DNA from: a virus
IMG/VR virus record: IMGVR_UViG_3300036845_000721
Location: 1 to 64,000 of that record
Reading direction: 5' to 3' (one strand)
Length of the DNA: 64,000 bases
Shown: positions 17,585 through 25,386 of the stretch, in pieces
How positions within the stretch are numbered: position 1 is the stretch's first letter
How the letters are laid out: each line of letters starts with the position of its first letter
Position numbers and translations under genes: made by a program
Notes under the pieces: generated by a model
Told to the model about the DNA's origin: nothing
The model's database searches: none
Seen by the model: only the letters and a program-made list of their open reading frames with translations

Positions 17585-17901
17585 GCCAGCCAGTCCTGCC
17601 CGAGCACCTGCACGGCGGAGTGCTCCGCCCAGTCCCAGGCCTCCTGCCGGGCGCCGGGCGGCAGCGGCAGCTCGCCCGGGATTTCGTCCGGGGTCGCGTC
17701 CGGGGCACCGAGCGCGTCTTGCATGACTTGCAGCGACCGGGCGTACGCGTACGCCTCGCCGAACCCGGGCAGGCCCCGCGGGCGGCCCTCCCGGTTCGCC
17801 CGGTATACCGACGTGGCGAGCGCGAACCGGAGCTGCGCGATCGCCCGGTCCCGGGCCGCGTCCTGATTCGGCGGGGCGTACCTGGGCCTGGGCACCGTCA
17901 T
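17581..17901 (-). CDS. Small helical protein, function unknown
   Basis: 106 residues from ATG 17901, GACAGGAGACAGGAC upstream. Predominantly helical (RAIAQLRFALATSVYRANRE, AYAYARSLQVMQDALG), acidic C-terminal half. No recognised motif. Confidence 0.7.
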   Translation of the reverse strand: MTVPRPRYAPPNQDAARDRAIAQLRFALATSVYRANREGRPRGLPGFGEAYAYARSLQVMQDALGAPDATPDEIPGELPLPPGARQEAWDWAEHSAVQVLGQDWLA

Positions 17902-18362
17902 GTCCTGTCTCCTGTCTTGCCGGCTTCCGCCAGGTCCAGCAGTGCCTGCCAGCCGGGCAGGTCCAAGCGGATGGTCAGCTCGCTGTCGCCGGTATCGGCC
18001 AGGCCGAGGGCAGCCAGCCGCATCTTCGCCTGCCGCCAGTTTTCACGCAGTTCCTGCATCCGCTGGCCCGCCTGCTCGGCTTCGTCCTGCCTGCCCTGCT
18101 GTACCCGCGGGGTCATGTACCGGGCGTCCCGGCCGCTGCCCGTCTTGACCAGCGTTCCGTCGGCGACCAGGGCGTTGACCGCGCGGAGGACCTGGGCCAT
18201 GAACGCGTCGGTCATGTTCCCGCGGTCGTCATGCGCGCCCGGGACCTGCTGCCGGGCCAGCTCGTGGCGCGGCTCCCAGATGTCGAACGGGTTCTCCTCG
18301 GTCCCGGCCCAGGCCCGGACGCGGGCCAGCACGTCCTGGTAATCGGGTTTTCCGGCGGTCAT
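17898..18362 (-). CDS. Hypothetical protein, possible winged-helix
   Basis: 154 residues from ATG 18362 with GAACAGGAGACAGCACC upstream. Residues 40-95 could form a winged helix (TDAFMAQVLRAVNALVADGT, then LVKTGSGRDARYMTP). A charged coiled segment (GRQDEAEQAGQRMQELRENW) follows. Tail AGKTGDRT arises from the next gene's start-associated element. Possible regulator; low certainty. Confidence 0.7.
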   Translation of the reverse strand: MTAGKPDYQDVLARVRAWAGTEENPFDIWEPRHELARQQVPGAHDDRGNMTDAFMAQVLRAVNALVADGTLVKTGSGRDARYMTPRVQQGRQDEAEQAGQRMQELRENWRQAKMRLAALGLADTGDSELTIRLDLPGWQALLDLAEAGKTGDRT

Positions 18363-19033
18363 GGTGCTGTCTCCTGTTCCTGATCGTCCGGTGTCTCGTC
18401 TTCGCCGGCCAGGCGCATCTCGGCCAGCCACTGCCGCATGTCCTCCCATGCCTGCGCGACGACCACGGCAGGGTCCAGGGAGCCGGCGGCGAAGGTGACC
18501 AGGCTGCGGTCGGGCCGCTCGGGACCCCCCGGCCCGGTGACGATCGTCAGCTTCGCCTGCCACGCGCACTGCGCGGCAGTGGTGAGTTCGAGGATCCAGT
18601 CCCACCCGTCAGGATCGCAGGCCGCGTCGATCGCCGTCTCGATGCCGATCAGCCCGCCTCGAAGATCAGCGACCATCTCGGCGTCGTCGCCGTTCAGCCA
18701 GACGCCGGGCACCGCGCCGTTCTCGCCCAGCCGGGGCATTGCCACCGCCCGGATGCCCGCCTCGGACAGCAGCCGGGCGAGGTGGTCGCTGCGGGCCTGG
18801 GCGCTGCCCTGCTCGTCGTCCCAGTCCTCCGGGTCACGCAGTACCTGCCGGCCGCTGATCCCGTTGATGCCGGTGAACCCGGCGGTGGCGTTGTGCCCCG
18901 GTCCCAGCTTCGCCCGGAACCCGGCGGCCCGCTCGGCCGCGCGCCACCCGTCCACGCTGACCTCGCGCTCGGGCTCGCCGGGGCGGGTCACGAAGTACAG
19001 GTACCGGGTCTCCTCGTCGCTCGGGTAAGTCAT
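18359..19033 (-). CDS. Hypothetical acidic protein
   Basis: 224 residues from ATG 19033. The leader carries a TTCCGGTCGACCGGAA hairpin and GAACAGGAGATAGC. The N-terminus begins YPSDEETRYLYFVTRPGEPE; the middle is alpha/beta without a known motif; the C-terminal stretch (VVVAQAWEDMRQWLAEMRLA) is helical. Acidic tail DETPDDQEQETAP includes translated start-element sequence. Confidence 0.73.
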   Translation of the reverse strand: MTYPSDEETRYLYFVTRPGEPEREVSVDGWRAAERAAGFRAKLGPGHNATAGFTGINGISGRQVLRDPEDWDDEQGSAQARSDHLARLLSEAGIRAVAMPRLGENGAVPGVWLNGDDAEMVADLRGGLIGIETAIDAACDPDGWDWILELTTAAQCAWQAKLTIVTGPGGPERPDRSLVTFAAGSLDPAVVVAQAWEDMRQWLAEMRLAGEDETPDDQEQETAP

Positions 19034-19054
19034 AGTGCTATCTCCTGTTCCTTT

Positions 19055-19070
19055 TTCCGGTCGACCGGAA
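19055..19070 (-). promoter_or_regulatory. Start-associated hairpin, copy 1
   Basis: Perfect 16-bp palindrome TTCCGGTCGACCGGAA, followed on the minus strand by AAAAAGGAACAGGAGA and the gene start. A block of 33 nt including it is identical to the copy at 22568-22583. Seven such sites occur in the window, always just upstream of a ribosome-binding element or start. Confidence 0.75.
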
Positions 19071-19079
19071 GATCGCGGG

Positions 19080-20087
19080 CTAGTCCTCGTCGCCCTCGTC
19101 GCCCTCGTCGCCCTCGGGTCCGGCGATCATGTCGTTGTCCTGCATGTACGCCAGCAGGTCCGGCCAGTGATCGATGACGGCGGTCAGCTGGCGCCGCTCG
19201 TCCGCTTCCCGGTCCAGCTGTTCCTGGCGCAGCGGCATGTCCAGGTGCTCCCGGATCGCCTCCTGAATCATGGCGTCCAGGGTGGGCGGGTCGATCGCGT
19301 CCAGCTCCCAGCATTCGTCGGTATCGAAGGCATCGATGTAGCCGGCCGCCCGGGAGTCGGTGACCTTGACCGGGCTCGGCGGCGGGTTCAGCGCCAGCAC
19401 CTGGTCCATGTTCAGCGCGATCCGGTCGACCAGCGCGTGCGAGCGGTACATGGCCAGCCGGTCCTGGATGTCACGGCTGATGTCGATCCCGGTCGGGTCG
19501 TGGTCGCCCAGGTAGATGACCGTGCACTTGACGCCGCGGGCCTCGTGCCGGCGCAGCCGCCGGGCCGCGTCGTGGATCGCCGAGGTGGACGGGCTGCCCT
19601 TGCACTCGAACGTGGTCACGTCCCACGTTCCGGCCGCCTGCCGGATGACCTGCCCGAGGGCGGCCTTCTCCACCCAGACTTCGACGTGCTCGGGCTGCCC
19701 GGCCCAGCGGGCGCGGCGGTAGCCCTGCGCCGCGCCGGACAGGATGTCCTCCGGGCTGTCCCAGCCGTTGTCCGCGATGCCCGCAACGCGGCCCTCGTCG
19801 GTGATGTGATCCCAGTCGATCCAGCCGCCGATCCGCGCGTCGGATACCAGGTCGGTCAGCCACTTGTAGTTCTTCGTGACGTTGGCGGTGTAGTCGCCGT
19901 CGCTGCCCGGGATGAGGAACCGGCGGGAGGCCGGGAACAGGTCCCGCGCGATCAGCTGGTAGTACAGGCCCCGCAGGGTCAGCACGTAGCCCTGCGCGGC
20001 GTAGCTGGCGCAGATGGTTTCCGCGACCTCAACGACTTCCAGGGCCGCGCCGCGGAAGTCGCGCTGCTCGTAGGCGGTCTTGCTCAC
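19080..20087 (-). CDS. Spo11/topoisomerase VI subunit A-like TOPRIM protein
   Basis: 335 residues from ATG 20087. The N-terminal part has the winged-helix catalytic segment of the TopoVI-A/Spo11 class: LTLRGLYYQLIARDLFP with Tyr42/Tyr43, then NYKWLTDLVSDARIGGWI. A TOPRIM domain follows: VEVWVEKAALG (Glu140) and VIYLGDHDPTGIDIS (Asp195, Asp197), the acidic set that binds magnesium. KGSPSTSAIHD between them is typical. Tail is very acidic (GPEGDEGDEGDED). Such proteins occur in actinophages; nicking or double-strand cutting through a tyrosyl-DNA link is plausible but the partner (a TopoVI-B-like ATPase) is not seen here. Confidence 0.8.
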   Translation of the reverse strand: MSKTAYEQRDFRGAALEVVEVAETICASYAAQGYVLTLRGLYYQLIARDLFPASRRFLIPGSDGDYTANVTKNYKWLTDLVSDARIGGWIDWDHITDEGRVAGIADNGWDSPEDILSGAAQGYRRARWAGQPEHVEVWVEKAALGQVIRQAAGTWDVTTFECKGSPSTSAIHDAARRLRRHEARGVKCTVIYLGDHDPTGIDISRDIQDRLAMYRSHALVDRIALNMDQVLALNPPPSPVKVTDSRAAGYIDAFDTDECWELDAIDPPTLDAMIQEAIREHLDMPLRQEQLDREADERRQLTAVIDHWPDLLAYMQDNDMIAGPEGDEGDEGDED

Positions 20088-20275
20088 GGCAGGCTCCCGT
20101 CAGCCGGGCGGACGGCGGTGACCCGCCAGCCGAGCAGGCCGTCGTGCTTGGTGACGTCGGCCAGCACGTCCTGCAGCCGGCTGGCCAGGTCGCCCGGCAG
20201 GGGCAGTGCAGGCCGCACGCCCTCGATCGTCACGTCGTCCTTCGGTTCCGCGGTGACCCGCAGCTCGTAGTCCAT
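20084..20275 (-). CDS. Small protein, function unknown
   Basis: 63 residues from ATG 20275 with GAACAGGAGACAGGTC upstream and ATGA overlap with the next gene. Single alpha/beta pattern (DYELRVTAEPKDDVTIEGVR, DLASRLQDVLADVTKHDGLL). Coupled to the TOPRIM gene, so a partner role is possible. Confidence 0.68.
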   Translation of the reverse strand: MDYELRVTAEPKDDVTIEGVRPALPLPGDLASRLQDVLADVTKHDGLLGWRVTAVRPADGSLP

Positions 20276-20303
20276 GACCTGTCTCCTGTTCCTAGTGCGG
20301 GGG

Positions 20304-21320
20304 CTACGGGACCCACAGGCCGTGCTTGATGCCCCAGTACTTCGCGTACAGGCCGTAGAACATCAGCACGGCGAAGATCACCGAGACGGTGATGATGGTG
20401 GCCTGACGGCCGCGGCTGCCCTGCTCGGCGGTAGCACGCAGCGCGAGCAGCCGCCGGAACCGCCACTTGTAAGCCTCGGGGTACCAGGCGGCGGGGGCGG
20501 CTGCGCGCATGGAGGTGAGCTGATCGCGGGCCTCGTCCCGGGCCAGTGCCCCGGCCGCGAAGGCGTCCAGCATGTGCTCGGCGGCGTAGTCGACGGCGAG
20601 CCGGCGGCGCAGGTAGTACCGCTGGACGTCCAGGCCGGGCTTGACTGCCGGGCGATGGCCGGCGAACGCGCCCGCGCCGATGCCGATGACGATCGGCACC
20701 CACCACGCGGCGGGGGTCAGCCAGCCGGCGTGGTAGCCCTGCCGGTGCGCGATCGCCATGCCGCCGAAGATGACCGCGGAGAACACGATCTCGCCGGGGA
20801 TCGCCATCAGTAGCATGGACGGGATGAACAGCAGGTACTGCAGGCCGGAGGTGTCGGCGTGACGGGGCGTGCCGCGCAGGGTCTTGTACCGGGACTGGTA
20901 CGGCGACGGCATCCGCAGGAAGCACAGCACCCGGTCGACAACCGGGGTCTTGTCCTTCAGCGGCTGGAACTTGACCAGGACCAGGACCACCAGCGCGAAG
21001 GTGACGATGGTCTCGATGATGTCGCGGCCGTACAGGTGGCGGCCGACATCGTAGTTGGCGACGACCCACTTGCCGATGCCCCAGGGAAGGGCGCCGAAGT
21101 GCCAGATCGTGTCCAGGTTGTCCCAGTCGTGCTTGAGGCTGAAGCCCCAGTACTTGCCCTGGGTGATCAGGTCGTACAGGGCGTAGACGATCCCGATGGC
21201 GACCTGGGTCAGCGCCGCGAAGTAGGCGGTGTCCTTGACCTTGGCGAAGAACGGCAGCTTCGGCAGCAGCTCGTCGGCCGCTGAGCGGGGCTGTGCGACG
21301 GGTTCGGTGGTCATGATCAT
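20304..21320 (-). CDS. Polytopic membrane protein
   Basis: 338 residues from ATG 21320 (GGAAGG upstream; ATGA overlap). About five or six hydrophobic segments: around residues 38-55, 100-115, 160-192, 203-225 and 310-332. Cytoplasmic-looking loops are Arg-rich (RYYLRRRLAVDYAAEH, YKWRFRRLLALRATAEQGSR). Not recognised as a transporter or holin family. The size and loops resemble conjugation-type or secretion membrane proteins, but no motif confirms that. Confidence 0.75.
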   Translation of the reverse strand: MIMTTEPVAQPRSAADELLPKLPFFAKVKDTAYFAALTQVAIGIVYALYDLITQGKYWGFSLKHDWDNLDTIWHFGALPWGIGKWVVANYDVGRHLYGRDIIETIVTFALVVLVLVKFQPLKDKTPVVDRVLCFLRMPSPYQSRYKTLRGTPRHADTSGLQYLLFIPSMLLMAIPGEIVFSAVIFGGMAIAHRQGYHAGWLTPAAWWVPIVIGIGAGAFAGHRPAVKPGLDVQRYYLRRRLAVDYAAEHMLDAFAAGALARDEARDQLTSMRAAAPAAWYPEAYKWRFRRLLALRATAEQGSRGRQATIITVSVIFAVLMFYGLYAKYWGIKHGLWVP

Positions 21321-21634
21321 GGTCCTTCCGGTACGTAGCCGTGCCGCCAGGCCGGCTCGCTGTCGATGTCGATGCCGGCCTCGTACTGCTGGGCCAGCCG
21401 CCTGAAACGGGCCGTGACCGCATGCCGGACTCCAGGGGGCATGGTCGCGTCGCCGCCGGACGAGACGGCGTACAGCGCGGCCTGCCGGGCGACGCTGAGT
21501 ACGCTGTGGGGGACACCTGGGTCGAAGCGGGTGAGCACGACCCGGCGGCTGTCGTCCGCGATGAGGTACATCCAGTCGTCACCCTGGGCCTGCAGAACGC
21601 CGCCGCCCATGTCGGACCAGGAGAGCACGCTCAT
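21317..21634 (-). CDS. Small protein, function unknown
   Basis: 105 residues from ATG 21634, chosen for the ATGA overlap with the upstream gene. SVLSWSDMGGGVLQAQGDDW, then an RRVVLTRFDPGVPHSVLS core; helical C-terminal half ending HGYVPEGP. No known domain. Confidence 0.7.
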   Translation of the reverse strand: MSVLSWSDMGGGVLQAQGDDWMYLIADDSRRVVLTRFDPGVPHSVLSVARQAALYAVSSGGDATMPPGVRHAVTARFRRLAQQYEAGIDIDSEPAWRHGYVPEGP

Positions 21635-21903
21635 GGCCTGTCCTCCACGGGCGGCATGCGCCCCTCGGCCAGGGCCTCCAGGCTGGAGGGCCGGGCGGTG
21701 TAGACGTACCGGGTCAGCTCGCGCAGCACGCTGGCGAAGGCGATGGCGCGGAGCGCGGCCCGGTCGGCTGCCCGGGGCGGCTGGATGCCTTCCAGGGTCA
21801 GGGAGTCGTCCCGGGGCAGGGCCGCGTTCACGACCAGTTCCGCCCACTGGACGCAGCGGGCCAGGTCACCCACGTCTCCGGGCTGCTCCTCCGCGGCGGT
21901 CAT
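21631..21903 (-). CDS. Small helical protein, function unknown
   Basis: 90 residues from ATG 21903, 4-nt overlaps at both ends. Contains LARCVQWAELVVNAALPRDD and a helix AIAFASVLRELTRYVYTARP. No motif. Confidence 0.7.
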   Translation of the reverse strand: MTAAEEQPGDVGDLARCVQWAELVVNAALPRDDSLTLEGIQPPRAADRAALRAIAFASVLRELTRYVYTARPSSLEALAEGRMPPVEDRP

Positions 21904-22121
21904 GACGCCGCCGCCGGCGGCTGCCCGAGGGCCGCCAGGATCGCGCTGGCTTCCGCTGCCATCGCGGCTTCCGTGCCCGGAACGCCGTGCTCCCGGCGGT
22001 GCCGGGTCAGCGCGAGTGCCGCGATGACCGCCTGCGGCGCGGCTCCGGCCAGGAAGACCAGCGCGTCGTGCATCTCTGCCGGCGTCAGGCTGGCCGTGTC
22101 CAGCTGCTCGATGGCGGTCAT
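21900..22121 (-). CDS. Small helical protein, function unknown
   Basis: 73 residues from ATG 22121 (ATGA overlap). Ala-rich helices with LTPAEMHDALVFLAGAAPQA and LALTRHRREHG. Moderately hydrophobic but no clear membrane span. No motif. Confidence 0.68.
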   Translation of the reverse strand: MTAIEQLDTASLTPAEMHDALVFLAGAAPQAVIAALALTRHRREHGVPGTEAAMAAEASAILAALGQPPAAAS

Positions 22122-22546
22122 GATGCTGTCGCGGACGGGCTGGCCGGGGCGCTGGCGCCCTGGGACTGCGCGTAGGTGACGACGTTCTGCAGCCAGGTGT
22201 CGCGGGCCGAGCCCGGTCCCTTGGTGTGCAGTACGGCGAGGGTGAACGTCTTGACCGCGTAGGCCTCGATCTTGGCGGTGTCGCCCTGCGGGAAGGTGGC
22301 CTTGATCGCCGCCTGCACCGACATGACCGGGTGGACCGGGTGGAAGTTCGCCTGCAGGTTGGCGAGCAGCTGCTGCTCGGTCGCGGACAGGTCGCTGCTG
22401 ACGGTCGGGTTGGCGAGCGCGGACGCGGCCCGTGATGACGCGGCAGCCGCGCCCGGGCTGGTGGCTGTCTTGGTGCTGCACGCCGCAGCTGACGCGATAA
22501 GGACCGCGGCGGTCACGACGAGGGCAGTACGGGCGATGCGGTTCAT
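22118..22546 (-). CDS. Phage-encoded lipoprotein
   Basis: 142 residues from ATG 22546. NRIARTALVVTAAVLIASAA followed by A-C-S is a lipoprotein signal with a lipobox whose Cys23 would be lipidated. The mature part begins with a low-complexity Ser/Thr/Ala stretch, then a small helical domain (SATEQQLLANLQANFHPVHP to TYAQSQGA) and an Ala/Ser/Pro tail. Its leader has the second perfect hairpin plus GAACAGGAGACAG. Surface lipoproteins encoded by phages often block superinfection; that role is an inference only. Confidence 0.82.
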   Translation of the reverse strand: MNRIARTALVVTAAVLIASAAACSTKTATSPGAAAASSRAASALANPTVSSDLSATEQQLLANLQANFHPVHPVMSVQAAIKATFPQGDTAKIEAYAVKTFTLAVLHTKGPGSARDTWLQNVVTYAQSQGASAPASPSATAS

Positions 22547-22567
22547 TGATCTGTCTCCTGTTCCTTT

Positions 22568-22583
22568 TTCCGGTCGACCGGAA
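22568..22583 (-). promoter_or_regulatory. Start-associated hairpin, copy 2
   Basis: TTCCGGTCGACCGGAA, same as copy 1, with 33 nt of flanking identity including the downstream ribosome-binding element. It lies between the preceding stop and the lipoprotein start. Confidence 0.75.
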
Positions 22584-22591
22584 GATTCCGG

Positions 22592-22963
22592 TCAGAGTGC
22601 CTGCTGCACCAGGGCAGCCAGCGTATCGTCGGCCAGTTTCAGCGCCCAGCCCGGCGCGCCGGCGCGGGAGCCGTGGAAGTTCTCGCCGACGGCGCGGCCG
22701 GGGGTGCCGTCCTGGCGCAGCCGCAGGCCGCTGATGGTCAGGCTGACCAGCTTGATGTCGCCCGGCTCGGGGCAGAGATCGGTGACCTCCGGGCCGGCTG
22801 CGCGAGCCTCGAACGCCAGGTACAGCTTGTCCGGCCGGTAAGCGGCGCCGTCCTTGGCGTACGGCACGGGGCGGTCCGGGACGCTGCCCGGGACGATCTC
22901 GATGTCCCGGGACCAGCTGGCGAGTACCCGCGCGCTGTCGGCGGCGATCCGCGGTTCGCTCAT
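22592..22963 (-). CDS. Small beta-rich protein, function unknown
   Basis: 123 residues from ATG 22963; GTAGGAACC upstream, coming directly after the 40-residue gene. Strand-rich (DKLYLAFEARAAG, DIKLVSLTISGLRLRQDG) with a helical tail (WALKLADDTLAALVQQAL). No known family. Confidence 0.7.
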   Translation of the reverse strand: MSEPRIAADSARVLASWSRDIEIVPGSVPDRPVPYAKDGAAYRPDKLYLAFEARAAGPEVTDLCPEPGDIKLVSLTISGLRLRQDGTPGRAVGENFHGSRAGAPGWALKLADDTLAALVQQAL

Positions 22964-22968
22964 GGTTC

Positions 22969-23091
22969 CTACCGTCCCTTCCCGCCCTGCTTCACGCTTC
23001 CGCTCTCGTGCTTGCCGCCGCCGCTGCCGGTGCTGCCGGAGCCGCCGCTGCTGCCCTTGCCGTCGCCGTTGCCGCCCTTGTGCTCGGCCAT
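22969..23091 (-). CDS. Glycine-rich micro-protein (40 residues)
   Basis: ATG 23091 is preceded by CAGGAGAAGGATC and by another GATCAGGAGACAGGAGA. The product is hydrophilic and disordered: AEHKGGNGDGKGSSGG, a Gly/Ser middle, then KHESGSVKQGGKGR. The gene fits exactly between the terminator at 23135 and the next start, with codons of the same GC-rich style as its neighbours. No function known. Confidence 0.6.
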   Translation of the reverse strand: MAEHKGGNGDGKGSSGGSGSTGSGGGKHESGSVKQGGKGR

Positions 23092-23134
23092 GATCCTTCT
23101 CCTGTCTCCTGATCTTGATCCTGATCGTGTGGAA

Positions 23135-23175
23135 CTGCCCGCGCCGGGGAGCCTAGCTCAGCCCGGCGCGGGCAG
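23135..23175 (-). terminator. Strong hairpin, likely terminator
   Basis: Perfect 14-bp stem CTGCCCGCGCCGGG / CCCGGCGCGGGCAG with a 13-nt loop, 4 nt after the stop of the 90-residue gene. The minus strand continues TTCCACACG, so no real T tract. It would end the two-gene unit that starts at the 24.87-kb promoter. Confidence 0.65.
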
Positions 23176-23179
23176 TGTC

Positions 23180-23452
23180 TCAGTCCCCGGTTACCCGGAT
23201 ACGGGGGATCCGGTAATCGGGGTGGCCCGGGTCGGAATGGCTTTCGTGCCCGGTCAGCAGCCCCTCGATCCGGACCCGGATGAACCGGGGGGTCGTCGCC
23301 TGGCCGGGGGTGTCCAGCAGGTAGAGCACCGAGTTCCGGCACGCCCGGCAGTTCGCCAGGAGCACCGACGCCTCCACGCTGGCGTCAGCGGCTTCCTGCA
23401 GCAGCACATCGAGCGCGTCAGTCAGGGCGGGACCGGCGGTGACCTGGGTCAT
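23180..23452 (-). CDS. Small protein with CxxC, function unknown
   Basis: 90 residues from ATG 23452, two bases from the stop of the upstream gene. ASVLLANCRACRNSVLYLLD contains a CxxC pair; a beta region follows (RFIRVRIEGLLTGHESH). It forms a two-gene unit with the DUF932-like gene and ends at the strong hairpin. Confidence 0.7.
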   Translation of the reverse strand: MTQVTAGPALTDALDVLLQEAADASVEASVLLANCRACRNSVLYLLDTPGQATTPRFIRVRIEGLLTGHESHSDPGHPDYRIPRIRVTGD

Positions 23453-23454
23453 TG

Positions 23455-24819
23455 TCAGGCCCGCTTGGCCAGGTTCTGCATGACCGTGACGGCCTGGCGG
23501 TCCATCTCGGCGGCACGGTCGCCGCTGCCGATGGTCTGGCTGTAGGCGGTGATCGCGTTGGCGACCTGGCCGGCGGTGCCCTTCTCGGTGTTGCCGCCGC
23601 CCATCAGGAACATGTCCCAGACGCCGGCCGCCTCGGCCTTGGTGAACCCGGCGGCCCGGGTGACGTCCGTGACGACCTGCTCGGGGTGGGCGACCGGCGT
23701 GCCGGCCAGCGCCTCGATGTCACGGACCTGGCCGAGGAACCATTCCGGGCTGGTGAAGGTCCGCACCGCGTCCTTGGTCTGCTCGCGGATCAGGGCCAGC
23801 TCGGCGGCGTCGGTCTCGGCGGAGACCTGGATGACGCCGGGCTGCTTCTCGCTGCCGAGGTGGGAGCGCTTGTCGGCCTCGGCCAGCAGGGTCAGGCCGT
23901 TCCGGCAGGCCTGGACCCGGACCTCGGGGAAGATGTTCCGGCCGCCGTCACCGACGTCGGAGCAGGTAACCCGGATGCCGGCGAACACGATGGGCTCCTC
24001 GCCCGGCTTGTAGCCCTTGCCCTCCAGCTGGGCGGCGCGGAACGCGTCGGAGACGGTCCAGCCGCGCCAGCGGGAGTCGACCCGCAGCTTCATGCCGGGC
24101 CGGTCGCCGCCGTCCTCCGGACCCTTGCCGAGCTCGCCGGCCCGCCTCACGCCGCGGCCGTTGCCGTCGTCCAGCGGGGAGCGGTAGCCGTCCAGCAGCT
24201 TCGGCGCCAGCGCGGCCATGGCGGGGATGACGAACCGGACGTCCATCCGGCGCGAGGACAGCTGGCAGATGTCGGGCACGGGCGTGATGCCGGCCTCGGT
24301 GAAGCCCTCCAGGACGGCGGTCAGCACGTCGATGTTGTCCATGTCGACCCGGAACCGGGCGGACCGGACCGCGCGGAGCACGCCGTCGGTCTCGTTGTCG
24401 CCGCGCAGCATGCGCAGCAGCAGGCTCTTGCCGTAGCCGGGGAACTCCTGCTCCAGGTCGTCCTCGATCACCTCGGAGCCGTGCAGCATGAGATTGACGT
24501 TGGCGTCCCAGACGTCGGTGCGGGCCGGGTCGCGCTCGCGGAGCCGCTTGAGGTAGCCGCCGTCGATGCCGAGCATCTGGCCCAGGCCCTCGTCGGCGAT
24601 ATCGGTGGGCAGGTAGAACCCGGCCGCGTTGACCACGCCGGACGGGGTGACCAGCTGGGTCTTCTCGCCGGGCAGGACGACGATGCGCCCGCCCTCGGCG
24701 CGGATCATGTCCGGGCTGACCACGAGGTCCAGCCGGCGGGCGCGCTGCTGCTCCAGCAGGGCGCGGATGGTGGTGATGTCGGCGTTCCGTGCGGTGATGA
24801 GGTCGATCGCTGCCGTCAT
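23455..24819 (-). CDS. DUF932-like phage/plasmid protein
   Basis: 454 residues from ATG 24819, first gene after the 24.87-kb promoter and terminator pair. Contains YLKRLRERDPARTDVWDANV, SARFRVDMDNIDVLTAVLEG and VRVQACRNGLTLL, a pattern matching DUF932/phage-plasmid-like proteins common on actinobacterial mobile elements. C-terminal helices (VTDVTRAAGFTKAEAAGVWD, NAITAYSQTIGSGDRAAEM). Biochemical role is not established; expression level may be high because it has its own promoter and terminator. Confidence 0.7.
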   Translation of the reverse strand: MTAAIDLITARNADITTIRALLEQQRARRLDLVVSPDMIRAEGGRIVVLPGEKTQLVTPSGVVNAAGFYLPTDIADEGLGQMLGIDGGYLKRLRERDPARTDVWDANVNLMLHGSEVIEDDLEQEFPGYGKSLLLRMLRGDNETDGVLRAVRSARFRVDMDNIDVLTAVLEGFTEAGITPVPDICQLSSRRMDVRFVIPAMAALAPKLLDGYRSPLDDGNGRGVRRAGELGKGPEDGGDRPGMKLRVDSRWRGWTVSDAFRAAQLEGKGYKPGEEPIVFAGIRVTCSDVGDGGRNIFPEVRVQACRNGLTLLAEADKRSHLGSEKQPGVIQVSAETDAAELALIREQTKDAVRTFTSPEWFLGQVRDIEALAGTPVAHPEQVVTDVTRAAGFTKAEAAGVWDMFLMGGGNTEKGTAGQVANAITAYSQTIGSGDRAAEMDRQAVTVMQNLAKRA

Positions 24820-24865
24820 GAGATCCTGGTCCTTGTCTCTCGGGTGTATCTTGCTGTCTGATTAC

Positions 24866-24894
24866 AGTCTACGCTTCCGTCCCCGGCGACGCAA
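24866..24894 (-). promoter_or_regulatory. Promoter for the DUF932-like gene
   Basis: On the minus strand TTGCGT (24889-24894) and TAGACT (24866-24871) are separated by 17 nt. The stretch GTAGACTG-TAATC-AGACAGC is one of five copies of a shared promoter-like block. It sits directly after a terminator and about 47 nt before the gene start. Confidence 0.65.
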
Positions 24895-24913
24895 ATTCCG
24901 TCTCCGGAGACAG

Positions 24914-24958
24914 AAAAGCAGCGAGCCCCGGAACCGTACCGCTATCCCGGGACTCGCT
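24914..24958 (-). terminator. Rho-independent terminator
   Basis: A 12-bp stem with one mismatch (24947-24958 pairing with 24920-24931) is followed on the minus strand by GCTTTTCTGTC. It closes the transcript of the small membrane protein 26 nt upstream. Confidence 0.75.
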
Positions 24959-24984
24959 TATGCCGGCGTGGAGGAATCATGCCG

Positions 24985-25284
24985 TTACTGGCTGAAACGA
25001 TCCTGCCCTGCCGGCGGTTCAGGAACCTGGCCCTCCTGGCCGGTGCCCGGACGGTCGCGCCTCCGCCTGGACCGCGCGTAGCGGACGGTGGGGATCGCTG
25101 CCATCAGCGTCCAGAAGCCGATGACCCACCAGGTAACCGGCTCGTCCTGGCCGCCTCCCTGGTTGTCGAAGTTCAGCTTCGCGCGGGTGTAGTGCGCCAC
25201 GACGCAGATGACCGCGACCAGCCACAGCGCCCCGAGATAGGCGGCAGGGTGCGGTTCCCGCTGCCACCAGGGTTTCCTGTCCAT
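24985..25284 (-). CDS. Small membrane protein with two spans
   Basis: 99 residues from ATG 25284, GATCAGGAGACAGGCG upstream. Two hydrophobic segments, about 15-33 (AAYLGALWLVAVICVVAHYT) and 50-67 (VTWWVIGFWTLMAAIPTVRY), then a strongly basic tail (RSRRRRDRPG) and a hydrophilic end. Holin-like topology is possible, but the gene is far from the lysin. Flanked by terminators on both sides. Confidence 0.72.
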   Translation of the reverse strand: MDRKPWWQREPHPAAYLGALWLVAVICVVAHYTRAKLNFDNQGGGQDEPVTWWVIGFWTLMAAIPTVRYARSRRRRDRPGTGQEGQVPEPPAGQDRFSQ

Positions 25285-25312
25285 CCGCCTGTCTCCTGAT
25301 CTGTGATGTGCC

Positions 25313-25352
25313 GAGCGCCCGGCCCCGGATTGTTACCGGGAACCGGGCGCTC
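25313..25352 (-). terminator. Hairpin terminator of the secreted-protein unit
   Basis: Perfect 10-bp stem GAGCGCCCGG / CCGGGCGCTC with an inner 5-bp extension and no T tract, 34 nt after the stop of the gene at 25387-25878. Together with the promoter at 25.94 kb it isolates a single-gene unit. Confidence 0.65.
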
Positions 25353-25386
25353 GCGATGGGGGCCGGGTACTGCTACGGGATGGCGG

